DNA from: Thalassolituus maritimus
GTDB taxonomy: Bacteria > Pseudomonadota > Gammaproteobacteria > Pseudomonadales > Oceanobacteraceae
DNA: 64,000 nt
Assembly: GCF_900156675.1 (NCBI RefSeq)
Contig: NZ_FTOH01000002.1
Coordinates: 310,001-374,000, forward strand
Direction of reading: 5' to 3'
This document shows positions 27,100 through 33,679 of the stretch, piece after piece (the stretch's first letter is position 1; each line of letters opens with the position of its first letter). The notes under the pieces were generated by a model. The model did not search any database. It saw only the letters and a list, made by a program, of their open reading frames with translations, and was not told the DNA's origin. A program made the position numbers and the translations under genes.

Positions 27100-28959
27100 T
27101 CAGTCTTTAAAGATAAAGCGTTTGATGAAGTCCTGTTGATCAGGGCGATCCGAAGCGCGAGCAAAAATCAGGTGCGCAGAGGCATGGGATGCTTCTTCAG
27201 CGAATTCACCTTCCCAGATCAGAGGAACGGTTCCAACAACCGGCTTGTAGTGGCGGATACCATAGCCGTCCTCGTCAAAGTCACTCTCAACACGAACATC
27301 CGGCATATCGAACAACGGCTCGCCAACAATCGGCAGATCAGCCAGGTTAGCGGCAGCAACACTGCTTGAGTTCGGTACAATCGTGTCGCCAGCACCGTTA
27401 GTCAGCATCAGAGGACGAGCCTCATTACCAAGCTGTGGATGACGGAACATATCGATGTAGTTAATTGAGTCGCCGTGGTCGAGGGTTTGCTGAATTGCAC
27501 CACGCAGCATAATGGCTTCTGCACCGTTGGCTTCAGAAGGCACCAGATTCGAGAACATAGGAACCCACAGGATCGAGTTAGCCAGAATGCTGGTCACACC
27601 CACACCCGTCACATGGTATACGCCGCCTTTAATGGTTGGGCTGACTGCGCCGTAGGTTGAACCCAGTACGCCGCCGAGTGAAGTACCTTGCATCATGACC
27701 TGAGTGGAGTCGATGTCAGCAACACCATCGGCTTTGTTGCCATACCAGCTGCGCCAGCTTTTCTTGCCAACTACATCAATGTCCGCCAGAGTGGTTTCCA
27801 GTGCACGATGCGCTGATGCGAAGTCGATCGCGTTCTGGTTAATCATACCCACCGGGATACCCAGCTTATCGGTGCTGACGTTCGCCAGCACATAGCCACC
27901 ATCCGCATCACCACGTGCGCCGTGGTTTGGAAATCCAATTGAGAAGGTGGCAACGCCGATTTCAGCGTTCATGGTAGATACCACGCCATCACTTTCTTTG
28001 TTGGCGCCCAGACCATGTGCGTACAAAGCAACCGGAGCAGCACCATCGCGCGACGCTGCAGGCAGAGTCAGACGGAATTCAACCCACTGTTCCATAGGCT
28101 CAGCGTCGTAATCCACGTTGCTCGTACCGTTTTTCATACGATAGTTGTAAATCAGAACTTCACCTTCAACGCGAGCGGCAACGTCACGGTTGGTGTAGTT
28201 ATAAGTCACGTCGAGGTTACGTACTGGGTGTTCGCGATCACGAACGTCAGCAACGGCGTTGAATACTGGCTCGATCACTTCTGCGCGATCGCGTACCAGA
28301 AAGCGGGTGGCATTGCGTACGCTCAACGGATTTACACCGTTGGCCGTGAGAGTGGAGATCAGGTCCTGTGTATAGGCACGTTGATCTGCGGTGCCAGATA
28401 AAATCTTCGATACCAGGCCTGCTTCTGGTGACTCCAAATCCAGATCTGTCGTGATCGCCACTACGATTTCGTGCCCGTATTCCCAGCGAGACTGAGGATA
28501 AACTTCAACCACATGTGCGGTGCCATTCACTTTGTCGGATTGTGAGTATTCACTGATGACGGCACGAACCGGAACCTGATTACCGGTAGTCAGATCGATG
28601 GCGACGACGGCAGCGCCACCATTCTCAGGCAGAGAGGCCGCATCTGGCGCACTGTTAAACTCGAAAACAGCGGCGCTGGCAGCGGAAAAGCCACTGGCGC
28701 CATTGAAGATACCTTCCGGAGTAAATCCTTCATCAGCTGGCAACTGAGCCAGTATCTCTGGACGGATCATGGCGTTGGAGACCTGGATGGTCTTACCTGT
28801 TGGGCTCATTGCATCGTCTTCCATCCAGTAAGTAGAAGGGAACGGCAAAGCACAGGTATTCAGTGAAGTGGGGTTGCATAGCTCGTCAGCTGAACTGACT
28901 GACGCCAGCGTAGTCAGCGCGACCGTAAGAGCAGAGCGTACAGTATTGATAGGCTTCAT
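27100..28959 (-). CDS. Exported alpha/beta hydrolase, extracellular-lipase-like
   Basis: 619 residues. The signal peptide ends near SVSSADELC. A large N-terminal part (residues 30-300) is beta-rich. The C-terminal alpha/beta hydrolase domain has oxyanion motif AHGLG, nucleophile Ser427 in MQGTSLGG, candidate Asp525 in GAGDTIVP and a late His in EEASHASAH. The layout resembles large secreted lipases/esterases of marine gammaproteobacteria. The substrate is unknown. Its divergent neighbour encodes an exported cholesterol-oxidase-type flavoenzyme, which suggests an ester or sterol substrate (inference). Confidence 0.75.
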   Translation of the reverse strand: MKPINTVRSALTVALTTLASVSSADELCNPTSLNTCALPFPSTYWMEDDAMSPTGKTIQVSNAMIRPEILAQLPADEGFTPEGIFNGASGFSAASAAVFEFNSAPDAASLPENGGAAVVAIDLTTGNQVPVRAVISEYSQSDKVNGTAHVVEVYPQSRWEYGHEIVVAITTDLDLESPEAGLVSKILSGTADQRAYTQDLISTLTANGVNPLSVRNATRFLVRDRAEVIEPVFNAVADVRDREHPVRNLDVTYNYTNRDVAARVEGEVLIYNYRMKNGTSNVDYDAEPMEQWVEFRLTLPAASRDGAAPVALYAHGLGANKESDGVVSTMNAEIGVATFSIGFPNHGARGDADGGYVLANVSTDKLGIPVGMINQNAIDFASAHRALETTLADIDVVGKKSWRSWYGNKADGVADIDSTQVMMQGTSLGGVLGSTYGAVSPTIKGGVYHVTGVGVTSILANSILWVPMFSNLVPSEANGAEAIMLRGAIQQTLDHGDSINYIDMFRHPQLGNEARPLMLTNGAGDTIVPNSSSVAAANLADLPIVGEPLFDMPDVRVESDFDEDGYGIRHYKPVVGTVPLIWEGEFAEEASHASAHLIFARASDRPDQQDFIKRFIFKD

Positions 28960-29292
28960 TTCGGCACCATTTTATTTTTTTAATGTGGTGTTGCAGAGGG
29001 CTAATAGTCTCACGCAACTGGGATGTCCGTGTATACGATGCTTTGAGCCAGTCAGAGTGAGTTATCGGTCTTTTGCGGTCACATATCGGTTGAAAATGAC
29101 ATTCGGCGGGCTGTTGAACACCTGATATAGCCAGAGTGAAACTAAAAGACAGACATAATGAAAAATCTGTCTTAAAACGTGATGAATCGCACGGCAAAGT
29201 TGAGAATAGGGTCTATAGTTAAGATATTCCTCCTGCGATTGAGTGTGATTGAGGTCGCTTGAAAGCAAGGGTAGTTCTTTTTCCTTCGGTAC

Positions 29293-29335
29293 TTCCCCCA
29301 ATGATCCGAAGTTGGCCCGACAGTTTCCCCCAATG
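29293..29335 (+). repeat. Two direct copies of TTCCCCCAATG
   Basis: Exact 11-base copies at 29293-29303 and 29325-29335 lie 32 bases apart, about three helical turns. This suggests a paired protein-binding site upstream of the GMC oxidoreductase gene. Confidence 0.6.
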
Positions 29336-29353
29336 GCTGCCGGGCCTTTTTTT
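29314..29353 (+). terminator. Terminator- or attenuator-like hairpin in the leader of the GMC gene
   Basis: GGCCCG-ACAG pairs with CTG-C-CGGGCC (29314-29323 with 29337-29346, one mismatch) and is followed by seven T residues, about 115 bases before the start codon. The second TTCCCCCAATG copy lies in the loop. Confidence 0.6.
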
Positions 29354-29467
29354 GTCTGTAATCCAACAATCCGGGCCGCTTTGTACTATTTCAGTTATCA
29401 ATCGTTGATCATATTCTCCAGTGAATGCAGCATATAGAACAGAAGTCACTGCCGGAGAATAATAAAA

Positions 29468-31015
29468 ATGGCAAAGCTAAACCGACGTAAGTTTTTACAA
29501 AGCTCAGCGGCTGCAGGTGTCGCTGCTGCATCTAGTGTTGCGTCAACTGCTAACGCAGGCTGGTTCCGCAAAACTACTCGCTCTCAAACCAAAGCGTTAG
29601 TTATTGGCTCGGGCTTTGGTGGCTCAGTTGCCACATTGCGCCTGGCCGAAGCGGGCATTCAGACCATGCTGCTCGAGCGTGGCAAACACTGGAAATACGA
29701 AGGTGAAGGGAGCTACCCAACGCTGGCAGAAACTGGCTCGACCCTGAAGATCAACGACACCGTACTCTGGACCAACCCAAGCCCACTGATACCGGGCTCC
29801 ATGGGGATGGTGGAATACTTTGTTGATTCATCCATCGCCGTGGGCTGTGGTGCCTGCTTAGGTGGCGGCTCGGTGGTGTATGGCGGCGTACTGCTGCAAC
29901 CTAAGCGCGAAGCCTTTGAAGATGCTATGCCGTTTCTGTCGTACACCGATATGGATCAGGTCTACTATCCGCGTGTGTTGAATCGCATCAGTGGCGGCCC
30001 GATTCCCGACGACGTACTGAATCACCCGAACTACACCGCCAAGCGTGAATTCATTAAGAGCGCTGAAGACGCGGGCCTCGAGGTTGTGCGCAGCCATGTC
30101 AGCTTCGACTGGGATGTGATCCGCGAAGAACTGAACGGCACTAAGCCTCAGTATGCCTCCGTCGACGAATACGTCTTTGGCTGCAACAGCGGCGCGAAGA
30201 ACACACTCGACCGTAACTATCTGGCCGATGCCGAAGCCACCGGTAACGTCACCATTAATCCACAGCATCTTGTGACCGACATTCAAGCCAACAGTGGCGG
30301 CGGTTATAGCGTTACCTGTGACATGCTGGATGAGAAAGGCAAAATCACGGGCAAACACGTGATTGAGTGTGACTATCTCTTCATGGGCGCAGGCTCACTG
30401 CACACTACGCGACTACTGCTGCGGGCAAAAGAACGTGGGGATATTCCTGGCCTGAACGATCAGGTCGGCGCTGAGTGGGGCACCAACGGCGACGAATTGA
30501 TGGGCCGTAATGACATCGACACCTCGACCGCGCCGATTCAGGGTGGGCCGCCTTCGATCGCGGCATTTGATACAGAAAACCCGTACAAGCTGACGGGCTA
30601 TATGCACTCGCCGACATCAGTTGCAAAGGAATTTACTCAGTTGCAGATGGGCATGGTGGTACCCGATCAGAACTCCCGCGTCACCTACAATCGTTGGACG
30701 GACAAGATCAAACTTAACTGGGATCGCGACGCCAATGAAAACTCCCACAATGCCCTCGTACACACTATGGAAAAAATGGTGCAGAGCGGCGGCGGTAAGA
30801 TCAACGAAGCAGGCTGGTTCGGCACCTGGCATCCGCTTGGTGGTGTTGCCATGGGCAGTGCCTGTGACCTCAGCGGTAAAGTCTACGGCGTAGAAGGTTT
30901 GTACGTGGTCGACGGCGCAGCGATTCCTGGCTCCAGCGGCTCGGCTAACCCAGCGCTGACCATTGCCGCTAACGCCGAGCGCATGATGGAAGAGATTATT
31001 CCGCAGATCAGCTGA
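29468..31015 (+). CDS. Tat-exported GMC oxidoreductase, cholesterol-oxidase-like
   Basis: 515 residues. The twin-arginine signal is NRRKFLQSSAAAG. The FAD-binding Rossmann motif is VIGSGFGGSVATLRLAEAG, followed by GCGACLGGGSVVYGG. The C-terminus has the GMC/cholesterol oxidase pattern WHPLGGVAMG (active-site His) and YVVDGAAIPGSSGSANP (Asn). It should oxidise an alcohol, possibly a sterol, with FAD in the periplasm or outside the cell. The ATG follows GGAGAAT. It is divergent from the exported hydrolase. Confidence 0.85.
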   Translation: MAKLNRRKFLQSSAAAGVAAASSVASTANAGWFRKTTRSQTKALVIGSGFGGSVATLRLAEAGIQTMLLERGKHWKYEGEGSYPTLAETGSTLKINDTVLWTNPSPLIPGSMGMVEYFVDSSIAVGCGACLGGGSVVYGGVLLQPKREAFEDAMPFLSYTDMDQVYYPRVLNRISGGPIPDDVLNHPNYTAKREFIKSAEDAGLEVVRSHVSFDWDVIREELNGTKPQYASVDEYVFGCNSGAKNTLDRNYLADAEATGNVTINPQHLVTDIQANSGGGYSVTCDMLDEKGKITGKHVIECDYLFMGAGSLHTTRLLLRAKERGDIPGLNDQVGAEWGTNGDELMGRNDIDTSTAPIQGGPPSIAAFDTENPYKLTGYMHSPTSVAKEFTQLQMGMVVPDQNSRVTYNRWTDKIKLNWDRDANENSHNALVHTMEKMVQSGGGKINEAGWFGTWHPLGGVAMGSACDLSGKVYGVEGLYVVDGAAIPGSSGSANPALTIAANAERMMEEIIPQIS

Positions 31016-31020
31016 TCAAT

Positions 31021-31050
31021 ATTGGGCGCTTCTCTTGAGGGGCGCCCAAT
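31021..31050 (+). terminator. Hairpin after the GMC gene
   Basis: A 9-bp perfect stem (ATTGGGCGC 31021-31029 with GCGCCCAAT 31042-31050) lies immediately after the stop. There is no T-run, so termination is likely but not classical. Confidence 0.55.
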
Positions 31051-31072
31051 TCGCAAGGCCTCTCGTAGATTT

Positions 31073-31105
31073 CTCAGACCTCAGACCTCAGACCTCAGAC
31101 CTCAG
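31073..31105. repeat. Tandem 7-base repeat CTCAGAC
   Basis: Four full copies and a partial fifth (CTCAG). The stop codon and last residues of the ParE-like toxin gene (minus strand) lie inside it. Confidence 0.95.
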
Positions 31106-31390
31106 GTGTTTTTCGGGCACCATCCGTTTGTGCAACACCGCAAATATCGTGATCCCAGTATCCGCGTTGAGGTAATAAATCACATGTCTACGAAACGGAA
31201 AACTGTAGCTTGATGCACTGACCTCCGGGCGGTGTTTGCCTATACCGGGGTTGTCAGCGAGCGTCTGTAAACTGGTGCGTAACGCCATCAGATATTCGCG
31301 GGTATGACGCACTCCCCAGCGGTCATCTGAGTAAGCCTTGAGGTGGCGTAAGTCAGCCTGAGCGGCCGGCGTAAGAGAATAATGAGCCAT
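31088..31390 (-). CDS. RelE/ParE-family toxin
   Basis: 100 residues with the ParE pattern: YSLTPAAQADLRHLKAYS, a helix pair, then the C-terminal strands SYSFPFRRHVIYYLN and TIFAVLHKRMVPEKHL. ParE toxins poison DNA gyrase; RelE relatives cleave mRNA. This one lacks clear RelE catalytic residues, so ParE is preferred. The stop codon falls within the CTCAGAC repeat. It is encoded 22 bases after the Phd-type antitoxin. Confidence 0.88.
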   Translation of the reverse strand: MAHYSLTPAAQADLRHLKAYSDDRWGVRHTREYLMALRTSLQTLADNPGIGKHRPEVSASSYSFPFRRHVIYYLNADTGITIFAVLHKRMVPEKHLRSEV

Positions 31391-31412
31391 AGCGTTTCTG
31401 AGGGAGTGGGGG

Positions 31413-31667
31413 TTAGTCCTGTTGCGTTAAATCACTCAGAAAGGCATCGCCATCGGTAGTCAGGCCAGACGCTACGTCTTTTTCTGCCTGTACCGCTCTC
31501 AATTGCAGTAGCTGCAATTTCAGTTCTTCATTGGAGGCGTAATCTTCCGCCGACAGCACCACTGCCGCTGGCTTGCCATTTTTGGTGATCTGCACCGGCT
31601 CCCGCTGAGTCTGCAGCAGCAGCTCACCGAAATGCGTTTTTGCCTGATTGGCAGTCATCTTGTTCAT
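31413..31667 (-). CDS. Phd/YefM-family antitoxin
   Basis: 84 residues from the ATG at 31667 (MNKMTANQAKTHFGELL). A longer frame from 31730 has no family match. The N-terminal dimer/DNA-binding part ends with KNGKPAAVVLSAEDYAS, the Phd/YefM signature; the C-terminal helix would wrap the toxin. It should repress its own operon and neutralise the downstream ParE-like toxin. Confidence 0.88.
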   Translation of the reverse strand: MNKMTANQAKTHFGELLLQTQREPVQITKNGKPAAVVLSAEDYASNEELKLQLLQLRAVQAEKDVASGLTTDGDAFLSDLTQQD

Positions 31668-31745
31668 ATCGTTCAAACCATGCGAATCGTGCGACTTGGT
31701 TAGTTTGCAGCCAATTGACCCGCCGATCAAGTCGCCGCTATTATC

Positions 31746-31756
31746 CTACTAAGTAG
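31746..31756. promoter_or_regulatory. Small palindrome, possible antitoxin operator
   Basis: CTACT-A-AGTAG is a perfect 5+1+5 inverted repeat 27 bases before the ParD-like start, between two divergent antitoxin genes. Confidence 0.35.
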
Positions 31757-31782
31757 TATCAAAGAGCATTGGAGTAACCCTA

Positions 31783-32061
31783 ATGGCCATGGTCAAAAAG
31801 AGCATTACCGTCACCGATCAGCAAGACGCCTGGCTCAAAGCCCAGATCAGCGCCGGGCATTACGGCAACGAAAGCGAAGTGCTGCGCGAGCTGATTCGTG
31901 AGCGTCAGCTCAGAGAGGAAGAATCTCAACGGGAAGTTGAGTGGATTCGGGCGCGTCTTATTGAAGGCGAAGATAGTGTAAAAACGCAGGGATACAGCGG
32001 GAAATCATTAGATGAAATATGGGAAGTCGTCGAGCAAGAACACAGTGCGAAACAAGGGTGA
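31783..32061 (+). CDS. ParD-like ribbon-helix-helix antitoxin without a toxin partner
   Basis: 92 residues. The N-terminal ribbon-helix-helix (KKSITVTDQQDAWLKAQI, GNESEVLRELIRERQ) is typical of ParD/CC2985 antitoxins, followed by an acidic toxin-binding tail. GGAG lies eight bases upstream of the ATG. ParD genes are normally followed by parE; here the next gene is the HEPN protein. The ParE-like toxin nearby belongs to the divergent Phd operon. It may be an orphan antitoxin or a regulator of the downstream gene. Confidence 0.85.
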   Translation: MAMVKKSITVTDQQDAWLKAQISAGHYGNESEVLRELIRERQLREEESQREVEWIRARLIEGEDSVKTQGYSGKSLDEIWEVVEQEHSAKQG

Positions 32062-32117
32062 ATCAAGGCTTTGTAGATAATGACCGAGTCATTAAAGGAA
32101 TGGAGAACTAGTAATAA

Positions 32118-33644
32118 ATGGAACCAAATCTTGGCGATAGCACTCTGGGTAATTTTAGTTTTGGTGTCGATGAAGTTGTAGGTGATCTAAGGCTAACAAG
32201 ACAGAATCCAAGACTCAGACTTTGGTGTCGTTCTTTAGAAAAGGCCACTCCAATAGCACAAACAATTACGGGTACGCTAACTGACTTTAAATCAGTTAGT
32301 CTCTTTGATTGTTTGGAGCAGTCGGCTCAGTATCACTATAGCCCTGATAAAAAAGAAGCTACTAGTATAAGGGAAGTTTTATTTGAATATGCGGTTATTG
32401 GTGACAGGCGCATAGGTAGTAGTGAGAAGGTTATTGACGCCATAGAATTCCATTTGAGTGGGGCAACTGAGCTTTTCGATCAGTACTCCTCATTTCATGA
32501 TATATTCACTATTTCTAGCGACGAAGTTAAAGAGCTATTGTATAAGCATGATTGTAAAGTCAAAGAGATACTAAGAGATAATCTAATTTCTGATAGGGAT
32601 TGCGAGCAAGACTCATGCTTTTATGTAGGCGAGCACCCTATAGTCTCAGTTTTCACTGATCCCGATTACATCATAGAGCTCCAAACTCCGGTTGGCTTGT
32701 TCAAGGTAAAAAATGCGCCAGTTAGGGAAAGCGCATCCTCTTCGGGCTATAAGTTAGAAAATGAAATTAGATTCACTTTAGAGTTCGATTGTCTACTTAG
32801 TATAAAAGATGCAGTAGAAAGAATTGATCCCATAACATTTCTATTTTCAATATTTTCTGATCACGATTTCGAGGTTTTCAACATTCGCGGATATTGTAAG
32901 GGAGTTGAACCTTATGACGAGGAATTTCTGATTTACAGATATTTGGGAAGAACAGAATTAACTAGTGAGAGGCCTCATAGAACTCGTCGTTTGATTAAGC
33001 CGGAATCCAATGTTGCTGAATTTAATAAGGTTTTGATTAAATGGCTGAATAGTTTCGAAGAATGGAGGCAGCCAAGAGAGCAATTTTTCGGTACGTATTT
33101 TAGCGAATACTATAGTACTGATAGATTAGTAAAATGTGCTAATACTTTTGATATCATTCCATCTTCTGCTTTTGGTGAAAGACCGGAATTGGACAAAGCA
33201 TTGGAAGAGGCGAGAAAGCAAGCTAAAAGCATGTTTAAATGTCTACCTGATAGCTTAGAACGTCAGTCAATATTGGGTGCATTAGGTCGCATCGGAACCC
33301 ATACATTAAAGAATAAAATTAGAAGTCGTGTTGATATAATAAACACTAATTTATCGGTTGACCTTCCGGATATGTATCTTGTCACTGATCACGCGGTAGA
33401 TTGTAGAAATTACTATGTCCATGGCGGCAATAAAAAACTGGACTACCAGGAAAATTTTGAGATTGTCATGTTCTTCATAGATTCGCTCGAATTTATATAC
33501 GTAGTTTCAGAATTGATAGAACTCGGTTGGGACTATGAGAATGCCTTTCGCGATTCAGGCTCTGCTCACAGAATTAACGAATATATAAGATATTACCCAA
33601 AGGGTTTACGTATACTGGAGTCCCTAATCGCTTCCCATCGTTAA
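32118..33644 (+). CDS. ApeA-like HEPN-domain protein, probable anti-phage RNase
   Basis: 508 residues. The N-terminal half (GNFSFGVDEVVGDL, then ITGTLTDFKSVSLFDCLEQ) reads like the ApeA N-terminal beta domain. The C-terminal half is helical and carries the HEPN nuclease motif RNYYVH (Arg430-His435, RX4H) followed by GG. ApeA-type proteins act in abortive infection by cutting RNA on phage sensing. The gene is distinctly AT-rich with rare-looking codons (many AGA, ATA) against its neighbours, a sign of transfer. The ribosome site is weak. It lies downstream of an orphan ParD antitoxin. The HEPN call is firm; the ApeA assignment is from pattern memory. Confidence 0.72.
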   Translation: MEPNLGDSTLGNFSFGVDEVVGDLRLTRQNPRLRLWCRSLEKATPIAQTITGTLTDFKSVSLFDCLEQSAQYHYSPDKKEATSIREVLFEYAVIGDRRIGSSEKVIDAIEFHLSGATELFDQYSSFHDIFTISSDEVKELLYKHDCKVKEILRDNLISDRDCEQDSCFYVGEHPIVSVFTDPDYIIELQTPVGLFKVKNAPVRESASSSGYKLENEIRFTLEFDCLLSIKDAVERIDPITFLFSIFSDHDFEVFNIRGYCKGVEPYDEEFLIYRYLGRTELTSERPHRTRRLIKPESNVAEFNKVLIKWLNSFEEWRQPREQFFGTYFSEYYSTDRLVKCANTFDIIPSSAFGERPELDKALEEARKQAKSMFKCLPDSLERQSILGALGRIGTHTLKNKIRSRVDIINTNLSVDLPDMYLVTDHAVDCRNYYVHGGNKKLDYQENFEIVMFFIDSLEFIYVVSELIELGWDYENAFRDSGSAHRINEYIRYYPKGLRILESLIASHR

Positions 33645-33679
33645 TTATGTTGAGTATAAATATTTATCGAAACAGGCGC

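Larger units (their letters stand above)
28960..29467. promoter_or_regulatory. 508-base divergent intergenic region
   Basis: It separates the exported hydrolase from the GMC oxidoreductase. It contains an 8-bp inverted repeat (AAGACAGA 29146-29153 with TCTGTCTT 29166-29173), two exact copies of TTCCCCCAATG 32 bases apart, and a terminator-like hairpin at 29314-29353. No frame here has coding support. Confidence 0.6.

Noticed and set aside
32080-32181. 33-codon ORF with a hydrophobic helix between the ParD and HEPN genes
   Set aside because: It overlaps the HEPN start in another frame and lacks a ribosome site; the helix is probably chance in AT-rich DNA.
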